From the IMG/VR virus record IMGVR_UViG_3300032246_001368, positions 47,584 to 111,583 of that record: DNA of 64,000 nucleotides, one strand, 5' to 3'. The notes beneath the pieces are model-generated. The model searched no databases, was not told the DNA's origin, and worked only from the letters and a program-made list of their open reading frames with translations. The DNA is from a virus. Positions 1 to 10,184 of this stretch are shown in pieces. A program made the translations under genes and the position numbers. Numbering within the stretch: the first letter of the stretch is position 1; the number at the start of each line of letters is the position of its first letter.

Positions 1-1
1 A

Positions 2-3000
2 GCAGGTAAAAGAGGAGCTTACATTTATAGCACAGGGGATTTGGGAATTGAAGTACAAAGCACAGCTCGTACAGCTATTAGTGCTTATGGAGATTATATA
101 GGCGTAGAAGCTACAAGTGAGACTATAGCTATTTCTGCCAATGCTCCTTCTTTTGGTATTATAGTTAGTTCTGCATCAAGAGCAATTTCGGCTTATGGTG
201 GATTAATTGGTTTAGAAGTAGGATCTCGTAATATAGCCCTTAGTGCTGCCGCTAACAATATTGGTGCTGTAGTATTTTCTCGTAATATAGGGTTAAGTGC
301 TCTTGCCGATTCTGTGGGTATTTCTACTGCCTCGCCAAATATTGCATTAAGTGCATTTGGAACCAGAATTGGTATAGCCGCGACATCACCAACCGTTGCA
401 TTAAGTGCTTTCGGTAATGGTTTAGGAATTACAACTTCTTCCCCTAATGTTGCATTAAGTGCTTTTGGTAATAATATTGCTATAGCATCTACATCACCAA
501 ATATTTCATTAAGTGCATTCGGTAATAATTTAGGAGGCACTATATCATCTCCTAATATTGCGTTGAGTGCATTTGGTAATAATATTGGTATATCTACAAC
601 ATCTCCCAATATCTCTCTAAGTGCCTTTGGTAATAATATAGGTATCTCTACCTCATCTCCCAATATTGCATTAAGTGCATTTGGTAATAATATAGCGTCA
701 GTATTAAATTCTCCCAATATAGCATTAAGTGCATTCGGTAATAATATCGCCGGTGTGTTCCTTAGTAATACAGTATGTCTATCAACTAATGGCGGAATTA
801 CAGATGCTTACCCGGTTAAAAATAATCCTTACTACGGACCAAATTATATATCAAAAAATGTTTTAAATAACAGAACTGGTATCTTTACAGAAAATCCGTT
901 ATCAGCATTCCATGTTACTGGTGGATCTCTTTTTGATGGTCATATGACTATTACCGGCAACCTTTCAGTTGCCGGTGATCTTACACGTTTTGATACATAT
1001 GTTTATATAACTAGTAGTGTTGAAATCAATGTACAAAATAATTCAAATACCACACCAGCATTGTATGTAATAAATAGAGGTAACAATAAAGTTATAGCTG
1101 CTTATGATGGTGATGTCAATAATCCAGGTCTTATAGTAGATGGCGATTCATCGCGTCCGGGATATGTTGGTATGGGTGTAACAAACCCTGAAGTACGATT
1201 AGATATTTATAATAATGCTACAGGCACACCACAATCAGCATCGGCTGCTACTGGTACAGTGGTGCATGTATCTCAAGCTGATGCGTCTCCAAGTAGAATA
1301 TTAGTAGATTCTTTCGGTGTAGCATCAGCAGCCAGACCTTCATTTACCGGAAGACATAGTAATGGTACAGCTGCAGCACCTACCGCTGTACAGGGTAATG
1401 ATGTTCTTTGTGAATTTACAGGACAAGGCTATGGAACATCTGCATATAGTACCACTTCAAGAGGTAGAATGAAAATCAATGCTGATGAAGCATGGACTAA
1501 TTCAGCACAAGGAACTTATCTATCTTTTGAAACTACTCAGCGTGGTGGTCTTATCACGTCAGAGGTAATGAAAATTTCTAGCAACGGTTTCGTTGGTATT
1601 AATACAACAGTACCTAATGAAAGATTAACTGTTGCAGGTAGTATCAGTGCTCAGAATAATCTTTCAGCGGTTTACATTCACGTAGCCCCTGGCATGAATG
1701 TAAATTATCCTTCATATCCCAATGTGAGAGCATCCTTTGTTTCCTTTATAGACGGATATGCTCAGGTAAATGCTCAGAATTTAAATTCTGGCAATGCAGC
1801 ATCTACAGATATCATTCTCACAAGTGATAACGGATCAGATACAGCCAATTATCTTGATCTTGGTATTAACAGCAGTACATATAACCAAGCCGCATTTAAT
1901 ATAACTGGAGTAGGTGACGGTTATTTATATGTACAGAATAATGATTTAACAATCGGTACCGCTGGTGCCGCAGACACAACCAATGATCTTATCTTCCATA
2001 CTGGAGGAACGACAACTTCACAAGAAAGAATCCGTATTACCAAAACTGGTGTTACTACAATTAACAATGTTACAAATGCTAATGTATCTATTAATAACGC
2101 TTCTTCAGGAACAGGTACCACCAGCATACATAACAATACTACCAACACTGCAGCATTAGCAATAGGAAATACAGCCGCTCCTGCCACTGTAGGTGCTAGC
2201 ACATTAGGTATAACCACAACCGGTCAAGTAGACTTAAATTCAAGTACAGCAAAAACTTCTAACATTAATACTGGTAGCGGTGCTGTTACAACAACTATTG
2301 GTAATGCAGGTACAGTAGCTATTAACGGAACAACAAACGTTACAGGTACCACAACAATTGCTGGTAATTCTACAATCGCCAACACAGCCGGTAACACTTT
2401 AACAATAGGTAATAGTACAGGAGCAGTAACAGCCAATGCTAGTACATATGGATTAACTGCTGCCAGCACCTTAGATTTAACAAGTGGTGGTACTTTAACC
2501 ATTAATGCCACAACTGGAAGAACATCGAACATTAACACCGGTAGTGGTGCGGTAACAACTACAATAGGTAATAATACAGCTTCTAATGTAACAGTAGTAA
2601 ACAGTCAAAGTGTAACTGCTCCTAATCAAACATATGTAGATGGTACATCTGTTATAACAGGGTCATTAGGTGATGCCAGATATGGTCAACAACTTAAATA
2701 TTTCCGTACTTCAGATTTAAGTCGCTTATCTACAACAACTCTTGCTAATGATGATGTATTAATCATTCCTGCGGCTTCTCTATTAGCTAATAAAACATAT
2801 TCAATAGAATGTGTTCTTAATTTCTCAAGTGCTGTCATAACTAATGGTGCTAGAATAGCCTTTAGTGATGCTAGTGGTAGTGTTACCAATGTTTCTATAA
2901 CAGATATATATGGTGCTAATGGTACAGCAAGTGTTGCTGGTTATACCTCTTTTGTTGCTGCAAATAATACCACTATTGTAGTCACAGGAACAACTCCTAT

Positions 3001-3139
3001 AACATTTACAAGAAAAGGAACTTTCAGAACAGGAGCTTCACCCGGCAATATAACTCTTCAATGGGCTCAAGGTACAAGTATAGCCACAAATACCACTCTT
3101 AAGGCTGGTAGTTATTTAGCCGCAACACTTTTAGGATAA
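2..3139 (+). CDS. Tail fibre / adhesin with 18-residue repeats, 5' truncated
   Basis: The reading frame is open from the first bases of the window with no stop, so the gene starts upstream; TTG at 41 is only an internal possible start. The first 250 residues are about a dozen 18-residue repeats of the type SPNIALSAFGNNIGIST, as in beta-helical or trimeric fibre shafts. The rest is Thr/Asn/Gly-rich with fibre-like stretches (TSNINTGSGAVTTTIGN occurs twice) and ends in a compact domain finishing SYLAATLLG. Likely a virion fibre or baseplate-attached adhesin. No chaperone domain (for example S74) is visible. Head of a same-strand block of structural genes. Confidence 0.8.
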   Translation, partial: AGKRGAYIYSTGDLGIEVQSTARTAISAYGDYIGVEATSETIAISANAPSFGIIVSSASRAISAYGGLIGLEVGSRNIALSAAANNIGAVVFSRNIGLSALADSVGISTASPNIALSAFGTRIGIAATSPTVALSAFGNGLGITTSSPNVALSAFGNNIAIASTSPNISLSAFGNNLGGTISSPNIALSAFGNNIGISTTSPNISLSAFGNNIGISTSSPNIALSAFGNNIASVLNSPNIALSAFGNNIAGVFLSNTVCLSTNGGITDAYPVKNNPYYGPNYISKNVLNNRTGIFTENPLSAFHVTGGSLFDGHMTITGNLSVAGDLTRFDTYVYITSSVEINVQNNSNTTPALYVINRGNNKVIAAYDGDVNNPGLIVDGDSSRPGYVGMGVTNPEVRLDIYNNATGTPQSASAATGTVVHVSQADASPSRILVDSFGVASAARPSFTGRHSNGTAAAPTAVQGNDVLCEFTGQGYGTSAYSTTSRGRMKINADEAWTNSAQGTYLSFETTQRGGLITSEVMKISSNGFVGINTTVPNERLTVAGSISAQNNLSAVYIHVAPGMNVNYPSYPNVRASFVSFIDGYAQVNAQNLNSGNAASTDIILTSDNGSDTANYLDLGINSSTYNQAAFNITGVGDGYLYVQNNDLTIGTAGAADTTNDLIFHTGGTTTSQERIRITKTGVTTINNVTNANVSINNASSGTGTTSIHNNTTNTAALAIGNTAAPATVGASTLGITTTGQVDLNSSTAKTSNINTGSGAVTTTIGNAGTVAINGTTNVTGTTTIAGNSTIANTAGNTLTIGNSTGAVTANASTYGLTAASTLDLTSGGTLTINATTGRTSNINTGSGAVTTTIGNNTASNVTVVNSQSVTAPNQTYVDGTSVITGSLGDARYGQQLKYFRTSDLSRLSTTTLANDDVLIIPAASLLANKTYSIECVLNFSSAVITNGARIAFSDASGSVTNVSITDIYGANGTASVAGYTSFVAANNTTIVVTGTTPITFTRKGTFRTGASPGNITLQWAQGTSIATNTTLKAGSYLAATLLG
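331..762 (+). repeat. 54-bp coding tandem repeats in fibre gene
   Basis: Eight successive 54-bp units encode SPNxxLSAFGxxxxxxxx. The amino-acid core is nearly constant while third positions vary, so the repeats are old and under protein-level selection. Degenerate units extend upstream to about position 70. Confidence 0.85.
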
Positions 3140-3167
3140 TATAGTCTTTAAAATTGAAACTTTACAT

Positions 3168-3175
3168 TAAATATT
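3168..3175 (+). promoter_or_regulatory. Late promoter (TAAATATT)
   Basis: TAAATATT lies 4 bases before the ATG at 3180; it matches the recurrent late-type motif of this window and resembles T4 TATAAATA. Confidence 0.5.
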
Positions 3176-3179
3176 ATTA

Positions 3180-3833
3180 ATGGCATACTCAGCTACTGTA
3201 TCATTAACCTCTACAAATTTTATATCCTTAAGTGGGGTATCACCTTTTGAGTTGACCATAGACCCAAAAAATATTGATGTGCCTAATAAAATAAGACGCA
3301 TTGAATATGATTTTGATGACGGCACAATCATTACACAATCCTTGTTTGGCCCAGAAGTTGTAGGCTCCACGGAAACCAATGATCCTAGAAATTTTTCCAA
3401 AACAAATTTTTATAATCTTGTTGATGAATACAGAAAAACATTTACAGTAAAAACAAAGGTATATCAATTGGGTTTCGAATCTCCTACAATTTTTACAATA
3501 TCTCTCAACCTTACAGTACCTACACTAGAGGGATTAGATGGAGGATATTTTGAAAAATTACATTTAATATCCACACGTATGTTTGGACCTAATAATGATA
3601 TGGTCTATGTTTTCGAAAGTGAAAACCCTTATTATATTTTACCGGTTTTAGTTAATTGGAAATCCAGACCTATAGAACCTATTATACCAATTATAAATAC
3701 TCCATACAGACCTTACAAATTATTAGCACCTTTTGAGGATGAAAGAAGTACCTCTATAGGAACTAGTGGACAAATAGATACAGTAACGGATACACCCGCA
3801 CCTCCGGGAGTAACAGACACAGGAGTATATTAA
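3180..3833 (+). CDS. Virion-associated protein with PKD/Ig-like segment
   Basis: 217 aa, unknown. Residues about 15-115 contain a strand-rich stretch with YDFDDG, reminiscent of PKD or bacterial Ig-like folds. The C-terminus is Pro/Thr-rich and disordered (TDTPAPPGVTDTG). Its place between a fibre and other structural genes suggests a tail or baseplate role. No Shine-Dalgarno; a late-type motif touches the start. Joined to the next gene by TAATATG. Confidence 0.7.
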   Translation: MAYSATVSLTSTNFISLSGVSPFELTIDPKNIDVPNKIRRIEYDFDDGTIITQSLFGPEVVGSTETNDPRNFSKTNFYNLVDEYRKTFTVKTKVYQLGFESPTIFTISLNLTVPTLEGLDGGYFEKLHLISTRMFGPNNDMVYVFESENPYYILPVLVNWKSRPIEPIIPIINTPYRPYKLLAPFEDERSTSIGTSGQIDTVTDTPAPPGVTDTGVY

Positions 3834-3834
3834 T

Positions 3835-4584
3835 ATGAGTAACTATAACACTGTATTATCACCAGGCGAACTCTGGTTAAGAAACGCGGCAGGGGTTTTA
3901 GACTCTGCTAATAATTCATTATCGACTGTCTTCATAAAATATAAAGATGCCAATGCTAATTTTTATTCAGAATTATCATCTAATAATATAACTAGATTTG
4001 ATGTTTTTTATGATTGTATTTTCGTTGAAACACGTTCTGGTTATATCTTTGAAAAAATATACATAGAAGATTCTACCATTAAACCTTTCAATTATAGAAA
4101 TAATTTCACACAAAGAGCTCGTGCAGCAGTAGATTATTGGTTTGATGAAAGAAAAAATAGAATTCATTTTACTCAAATACAAACATTAACTCAAACCCAA
4201 AGCGCTTTTGATTTTTATCTAGATATTAAAACATTTGATTGTTATGAGAGTTCTATAACAACTTCTAGTATTAACCAAGTACATCTAGCCTTTTTAAAAT
4301 CTTTCAATTGGTCTGTATCTTGTTATCAATTAGAAACTCCTAAAATAACATATAACCCTGATAACAAATATTATAATGTGTCTTTTGTCTTTAGAAACTC
4401 TTCTGAAGAAATGTCTTTAGCCAGTATTAATTTATTCGAAGAATCTAATTTAAAAATCAAAGAAATAAACACCTATATACCATTTGCAGAATTGGATAAT
4501 AACAATTCATTCAATATAGAAATAACCTCCGGTCCTTTGTATGATATATTAGTATCAACAAATTACAATATCATATTAAGCTAA
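3835..4584 (+). CDS. Structural-block protein, unknown
   Basis: 249 aa, mostly beta-strand-like, no recognised domain. Starts one base after the previous stop (TAATATG), which suggests coupled translation. Probably a tail or baseplate component by context only. Confidence 0.65.
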   Translation: MSNYNTVLSPGELWLRNAAGVLDSANNSLSTVFIKYKDANANFYSELSSNNITRFDVFYDCIFVETRSGYIFEKIYIEDSTIKPFNYRNNFTQRARAAVDYWFDERKNRIHFTQIQTLTQTQSAFDFYLDIKTFDCYESSITTSSINQVHLAFLKSFNWSVSCYQLETPKITYNPDNKYYNVSFVFRNSSEEMSLASINLFEESNLKIKEINTYIPFAELDNNNSFNIEITSGPLYDILVSTNYNIILS

Positions 4585-4614
4585 AAATAGTAGAGGTATA
4601 TTTGTACTTTCTTT

Positions 4615-4623
4615 CTAAATATT
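4615..4623 (+). promoter_or_regulatory. Late promoter (CTAAATATT)
   Basis: CTAAATATT followed by ATAA and the ATG at 4628; no Shine-Dalgarno fits in between, so the transcript is predicted leaderless or nearly so. Confidence 0.55.
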
Positions 4624-4627
4624 ATAA

Positions 4628-7600
4628 ATGTCCTCACCTATTTATTCCCAGCCACTTTCTTCGATTTACTGGCTACCGATAGAATTTAATATAGTAGGAG
4701 AGGAATTTTCTACAGTTAATACACCATTACTATTCAGTAATGGAATGTCGTTTAATCTCCATGACTGTTTAAAGGATTATAATGACGTTTCCTTTAATAG
4801 AAGAACTGGAATGTTCTTAACAAACATATATAACTATAATTCTATATTAAAAAATAACACATCACCGAATTACAAAGAAGACCTCACAGAAATAAAAAGT
4901 CCTTTAGCTACATTAGATTCCTTAATAATATCATTATCCACAGGTTCTAATGGGTTATTCAAATCTGATAGATACGAAGTAAGTTCTGAAGATAATTTAA
5001 CCTTCACATTTAATTCTGATGATAAAGTATTAATAGAAGCCCCTGATAAAACAGTATTGACTGGAACATCCACTGGTCAAGGAGGTCTTTCTTTCCAATT
5101 AAAAATATCGCCTCCAGACAGCAGTCAATTATTCGATTACTTGTTAGGCCCTGACACGATAGTACTATTTAAATCTGGTACATCATTTTCTCAGATAGTA
5201 GAAAGAAATGGAAATGCCTATCAACTTTCAACCATTAATTATGGAATAAATACGAATCTCCCAGAGACAGTAATTTTTAAACTTGCATCTTATACAGGTC
5301 AAGGTGAATTGTTACCTGACATAAAAAATAGTACACTCATAAGATATTTAACCAATCCACTATCAGACCAAAAATCACTAAAAGTAGATTCTGATATATT
5401 ATCAACCGGATATGCACAAAATTATCTTGGAGTATTCCCTTATGAATACCCACAGATAAACGACAAAACCGCTAGTTATGCATTACAAATGCATGGTCTT
5501 AAAAATTATCAAACACCTGAATACAATTATAGTTTCGGACAGGAATATGTAGCAGGTCAAAAGGGTATAAGGAGAATCTATGATAGAATATTCACCGGTA
5601 CCAATCAAGAAAAGGGTTTGAATAATGTATATCTAGGATTCCAGGCAAATACATCTCAAATAATATTTAAAAGAGATCTAGATACTCCTTTCTATTTTCC
5701 TCCTTCAACTAAAAGAACTGCTTTGAGTTCTGCTGGTATAATTGAAGATGGGGGAATTGCTAGTGGTTCACCTTATACCTCTGATAGAATTTATATAAAA
5801 CAAATAGATTATACAGAAAAAACGCCTGGAGTGCCTCAACCACCTTCAGTTACTCGTTATAGCAATGTCTGGCTTTGTTCTTGGTTATCAGGAGACAATA
5901 ACGGAAATGCCGCTTGGATGGATCGTTTTTACAATTCTGCTTATTATACAATAGATCAAGCTCTTTCAGCCAAGTCACTATTTTATCATCATAAAACAAT
6001 AGCAGACCAAGAATTTACATTTGATGTTCCTTCTACAATGGTTTTAGAACCTGGTGTACTCTATAGATATCACAGGGTAGGTCCTAATGTTAGTTCTTCA
6101 TTCGTAACTCATTTAGATGCAGACCCAGGCAATGCTTTGGGTTCTAAGGTATTACATATCAGTGCTTGGGACTCTTCGCCTTTACAAGATTTATCAAAAT
6201 ATAATAATGACGGATTAATATTCTTTAACAACTCACAAAATTTAAAAGATCAATACTGGATTTTAGACGGAACTAATCATGCCGTATTCCCAGCTAAAAA
6301 TTCTTTATTAGAATCAACAAGAATGACAGTATCTTTATGGATCAACGTCGATGATTGGGCTAATATAAATGGCGGACAAATCTTTGGTAACTATTATGAT
6401 AGTGGTTTTGGTTTAATAAATGATTCCGCCTTAACAGCACCGTTATTTTCTTTAGTAAATAATATATCATCAGCATCCTACGATATAAATTATAGACTCA
6501 ATGTAGTAAACTCAAATAACATTCCTTCATTACCGTTGAGTAATAATAACATTGTAGTACGTTTACCCGATTTTAGTACATGGGTATTTGATTCTTATAA
6601 TATAATAGGTAGAAAATTCAATACATACGGACGTATAGAACATACAACATCTCCTTCAGTATCAGCTTTTATATATAACATAGATCAAGTAGAAGTAGAC
6701 GGAAATGGCAATTTATTCATATTCGATATTGCTAATCACAAATTAGTAAAAACAGATTCTAACGGAAATTATATAACAAATTATTCTTTAGTGTCCAGTG
6801 CAAAACGTTTCGAATTAGATTTAGAGAATACGGTAATCCCTATTTACGGCAATGCGTCCGTAATAGACAATTCAAATAATATTTGGGAGTCTATAGGTAG
6901 CAATCTCTATAAGAATAGAGTTATATATGCAAATATAGGACCTATACAACAATTAAGTTGTGATGCAAGTAATAACATATGGATATTACACGACCAAGAT
7001 AGTGTTACAAAATTAAATGCAGATTCGGGAGTATTTGTTTTTAACTTAAGAATAGGTGAAAATTCAGACTTATCTATTAATTCTTGCAACAAACCCACTA
7101 CACAGACAAGATTTTTAAATTTCTTAAGAACACCGAATCTCAATCAAACATTATGTTCTTCTTCAAAATCTTCAACAGAAGATTTGGCAGTATTAATTGA
7201 CAATGATAATGACCAAGTATATATATTAGATGTAAGTGGTAATCTTTTGACAAAACTCAATTTAAATACATTAAGCAATGGTGATTCTTCAGACTTTGTA
7301 GCTAAGGGAGATTTTTCAGGATATCAGTATCTAAGAAAGTATAGTGCATTGACTAAAAACTTAAGTTGGAAATTTAAAATATCCAATCCTGATGGTTCTA
7401 ATAGCCAATACCTTTCTTTAAATTATGGTGTAAGTTCATTACCCAATGGATGGCATAATTTTGCTTTCGTATTTGATTCCACAAAAGGCATAGCCGAATA
7501 TTATATAGATTCGTTGAAAGTAGACCAAGTGGATTTCACAGCCAACAAATACCAACTCTATTATGACTATAGGTCTTCTTTACTCTTAGGCGCCGCTTCA

Positions 7601-7978
7601 ATGAAGAATAGTACTTTAAATGATATTATTGGTATAGATGATGCTTATAAATTCATAGGTAAGGTTGCGGATCTTCGTATGTATAATAAGTCTTTATCTC
7701 CGGGTGAGATCGAGCAAATATACTTTGCAGCTCCCTTCAATGAAGGTAGACAAGATTTAGCCTGGAATACTTCCGTAGGTAATTGCAACTTCATTGAAGA
7801 AATTCAACATTGGTTCCAAATGCAATTACCAGGTAGTAAAAGTAAATATTATAACATTAATATACACAATCTTAATGTGACAGATGAAATTAAAAAATTA
7901 ATAGAAAATGCTTTGAAAAATAATATTCAAAAGATATCTCCGGCTCAAGCCTCTCTATATAAAATAAATTGGATGTAA
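4628..7978 (+). CDS. Large virion protein: LamG domain interrupted by beta-propeller repeats
   Basis: 1116 aa. Residues about 565-620 start a LamG/concanavalin-like fold (RMTVSLWINVDDW), and residues about 935-1030 complete it (GWHNFAFVFDS, YIDSLKVDQV, IGKVADLRMYNKSLSPGEI). Between them lie NHL-like blade repeats (DGNGNLFIFDIANHKLVKTD; DASNNIWILHDQDSVTKLN; DNDNDQVYILDVSGNLLTKL). A propeller nested in a LamG sandwich suggests a glycan-binding virion protein. The N-terminal half is unassigned. Late motif at the start; TAATATG to the next gene. Confidence 0.75.
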   Translation: MSSPIYSQPLSSIYWLPIEFNIVGEEFSTVNTPLLFSNGMSFNLHDCLKDYNDVSFNRRTGMFLTNIYNYNSILKNNTSPNYKEDLTEIKSPLATLDSLIISLSTGSNGLFKSDRYEVSSEDNLTFTFNSDDKVLIEAPDKTVLTGTSTGQGGLSFQLKISPPDSSQLFDYLLGPDTIVLFKSGTSFSQIVERNGNAYQLSTINYGINTNLPETVIFKLASYTGQGELLPDIKNSTLIRYLTNPLSDQKSLKVDSDILSTGYAQNYLGVFPYEYPQINDKTASYALQMHGLKNYQTPEYNYSFGQEYVAGQKGIRRIYDRIFTGTNQEKGLNNVYLGFQANTSQIIFKRDLDTPFYFPPSTKRTALSSAGIIEDGGIASGSPYTSDRIYIKQIDYTEKTPGVPQPPSVTRYSNVWLCSWLSGDNNGNAAWMDRFYNSAYYTIDQALSAKSLFYHHKTIADQEFTFDVPSTMVLEPGVLYRYHRVGPNVSSSFVTHLDADPGNALGSKVLHISAWDSSPLQDLSKYNNDGLIFFNNSQNLKDQYWILDGTNHAVFPAKNSLLESTRMTVSLWINVDDWANINGGQIFGNYYDSGFGLINDSALTAPLFSLVNNISSASYDINYRLNVVNSNNIPSLPLSNNNIVVRLPDFSTWVFDSYNIIGRKFNTYGRIEHTTSPSVSAFIYNIDQVEVDGNGNLFIFDIANHKLVKTDSNGNYITNYSLVSSAKRFELDLENTVIPIYGNASVIDNSNNIWESIGSNLYKNRVIYANIGPIQQLSCDASNNIWILHDQDSVTKLNADSGVFVFNLRIGENSDLSINSCNKPTTQTRFLNFLRTPNLNQTLCSSSKSSTEDLAVLIDNDNDQVYILDVSGNLLTKLNLNTLSNGDSSDFVAKGDFSGYQYLRKYSALTKNLSWKFKISNPDGSNSQYLSLNYGVSSLPNGWHNFAFVFDSTKGIAEYYIDSLKVDQVDFTANKYQLYYDYRSSLLLGAASMKNSTLNDIIGIDDAYKFIGKVADLRMYNKSLSPGEIEQIYFAAPFNEGRQDLAWNTSVGNCNFIEEIQHWFQMQLPGSKSKYYNINIHNLNVTDEIKKLIENALKNNIQKISPAQASLYKINWM

Positions 7979-7979
7979 T

Positions 7980-8765
7980 ATGGCCACAGTAACATTACCT
8001 ATCAAATCAGACGAGACTTGTTCTAATATATTTTTATTAGATGAACGTCTCTGTTTAGATGTTTCTCTGGATGTTATTAATTTTAATTTTAACCAATTAC
8101 AATCCAATTTAAATGTTATTAACAATTATGGACAACAATGGAATAATTTGTTCACAGTATTTGCTAATAATAGTTCTAGATGGTTTACTTCATCAACTAA
8201 TGTTTATTCTCTCAGCTCTAAATGGGTTAATACATATCAAACAATTAATTCTTTAAGTGCTACTTGGTGTAAAGAATTTTCTTTATATTATCCCACTATC
8301 TTAGAAATCAATTCATGGTATGCTTTAAATACCAATGCCAAGAACAGTATAGCAACTAACTGGTTGAATTTAAACTTCCCAGCATCATCCTTCCCAAAAA
8401 ATCAAATCATATCCTTTTATATAAATTTATATCAACAGAAGCCATTTACTTTTAGTTTCATGAGATCCCTCTATGAACCATGTACACCCAATGGTGGAGG
8501 AGCATCTGTTAGTTGTGGTCAGTGCCCAACACCTTCAAGAGGATGCAATCATCACGGAGGAAGGGCTGGTTATGGACCATGTACAAATGCTTATGATGGA
8601 TGTTCTAAACAAACAACTGGATATGGTACACAATCATTTTCTTGTAGAGCAAATGGATATAAAACATTAGTGATTGGTAAGACCCAAAATTATGTAGACA
8701 CTAGCACCGCTAGAGTTATAAGACTAAGGTTTCAAAATATCAATAATAACTGGAGCGCAATATAA
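7980..8765 (+). CDS. Tandem paralogue 1, Cys-rich structural protein
   Basis: 261 aa. First of three adjacent paralogues sharing a layout: an N-terminal helical region, a W..FS.YYP motif, a region ending NFP..., then a C-terminal strand set ending in a Trp (NNNWSAI). Residues about 170-225 carry a Cys/His/Gly insertion (CGQCPTPSRGCNHHGG) that may bind metal or form disulfides. Joined by TAATATG upstream and TAATG downstream. Function unknown; tail or appendage by context. Confidence 0.7.
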   Translation: MATVTLPIKSDETCSNIFLLDERLCLDVSLDVINFNFNQLQSNLNVINNYGQQWNNLFTVFANNSSRWFTSSTNVYSLSSKWVNTYQTINSLSATWCKEFSLYYPTILEINSWYALNTNAKNSIATNWLNLNFPASSFPKNQIISFYINLYQQKPFTFSFMRSLYEPCTPNGGGASVSCGQCPTPSRGCNHHGGRAGYGPCTNAYDGCSKQTTGYGTQSFSCRANGYKTLVIGKTQNYVDTSTARVIRLRFQNINNNWSAI

Positions 8766-9544
8766 TGCCTTATAATATTACCAATATACAATCAAATACT
8801 ACTATAGGAGACTCACTCTCTTCTATGAACAGTAATTATGCAGTTCTTGAGACCTGGGTCAACAATATTCAATTAAGTGCTACGAATCTTTGGATACCAC
8901 TTACAGAATTCTATAATGCATATTCAGCATTTTTTAAATCTGCAAATACCACGAGCCAGCAATATTCAGCTTCTTGGGTAAGCATGTCTACCACCGTAGA
9001 AACCAATAGTGCCAAGTGGATAAAACCTATAACTATTTTTTATCCCCAAATATTTCCGTATCCATTTACTAACAATAATACAAACACCGTATATAATTGG
9101 CTAACAAATAATTTCCCAGTATCAGGTACTACAGTTACCAAACCAAGTTACGTAGAAAATCAACAAATCATTATTTATGCACATACATATACACAGAATG
9201 TACAACCTGACACGGTATATAACCTCATGGATATGGCACAATGTTCAACCTACGATGGTAATATTTGTGCATATTGCACAACTAGTTATTATGGATATGT
9301 ATATTGCAGTAATGGAGATTTCTCATGCGGAGGATCTTCTTCATGCAGTCAATGTGCCACCGTCAATTGTTATTATACCGGATACCCGTATGTCAATTTA
9401 ACAAATAGAGGTAGATCAGCTCAAAGTTATATATCAGCTGCCGTGACGATGGGCTTCTCCGAAAGACAAGAAGTCAAACAAATCAAAGCAATATCCTATA
9501 AAGTAAAAAATTGTAATTGGGTATTTGATAAATTTATAAACTAA
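8765..9544 (+). CDS. Tandem paralogue 2, Cys-rich structural protein
   Basis: 259 aa, same architecture as its neighbours (WIKPITIFYPQIFPYPF, NNFPVSG, C-terminal NCNWVFDKFIN). Residues about 155-205 are very Cys-rich (CSTYDGNICAYCTTSYYGY, CSQCATVNC), consistent with disulfides or a metal site. Start overlaps the previous stop (TAATG). Confidence 0.7.
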   Translation: MPYNITNIQSNTTIGDSLSSMNSNYAVLETWVNNIQLSATNLWIPLTEFYNAYSAFFKSANTTSQQYSASWVSMSTTVETNSAKWIKPITIFYPQIFPYPFTNNNTNTVYNWLTNNFPVSGTTVTKPSYVENQQIIIYAHTYTQNVQPDTVYNLMDMAQCSTYDGNICAYCTTSYYGYVYCSNGDFSCGGSSSCSQCATVNCYYTGYPYVNLTNRGRSAQSYISAAVTMGFSERQEVKQIKAISYKVKNCNWVFDKFIN

Positions 9545-9545
9545 T

Positions 9546-10184
9546 ATGGCTACAAATAATTTAACATTTGAAATTTTTAATGAAGACTACGTAGGTGATT
9601 CTATAGGCAAACATAATTATAATGCTTTATCACTTGACACGTCAATTTGTAATTTGTCGTCTATGTTATTTAATGATGCGGATAACATATATGTTACGCT
9701 TGCAGATTTAGCATATAATATTAACAAATTTAATCAAACCGCTAGTTTGTTTGTTGATCCTTCACGATATGATACATGTTCTTCTGCTACATCATTATTA
9801 AGTTCTTACTGGAGCCAACATGAATTTTCTGTTCATTATCCTATTAACATATCCACTATTAATAATTTAGCAATCGACGCTCCGGTGTATAATTCCCCAG
9901 AAGCAAGATTAACCTCTTTAGCACTTGCCTATCTTAATGCTAATTTCAAGGCGAATGTCTTTACACAAGGGACCAAAGCTAATGTCATATTCTTTTTGTA
10001 TAATGTAGGTATTAATCCATCAGATCCAAATAATTTAATGCATGTATCATTCTCCCCAGAAATATCATTTGTTAACAGGTATATGTCAGCGTCTTATAAA
10101 AGGGATGACGCCCATTTTACAAATGGTAAAATAATAAAATTCGTGCAAACCAATGGTACCTGGGTTAAAATAAGTTCATTATAA
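9546..10184 (+). CDS. Tandem paralogue 3, lacking the Cys-rich insert
   Basis: 212 aa. Shares the FSVHYPINIS motif, the NANFKANVF region and the C-terminal Trp motif (NGTWVKISSL) with the two preceding proteins but has no Cys-rich insertion. This suggests the insertion was gained on a common scaffold. TAATATG before it and TAATG after it. Confidence 0.7.
   Translation: MATNNLTFEIFNEDYVGDSIGKHNYNALSLDTSICNLSSMLFNDADNIYVTLADLAYNINKFNQTASLFVDPSRYDTCSSATSLLSSYWSQHEFSVHYPINISTINNLAIDAPVYNSPEARLTSLALAYLNANFKANVFTQGTKANVIFFLYNVGINPSDPNNLMHVSFSPEISFVNRYMSASYKRDDAHFTNGKIIKFVQTNGTWVKISSL

Noticed and set aside
193-717. 174-codon minus-strand ORF
   Set aside because: Shadow of the fibre repeats; its own repeats are the antisense of SPNIALSAFG and there is no start signal.
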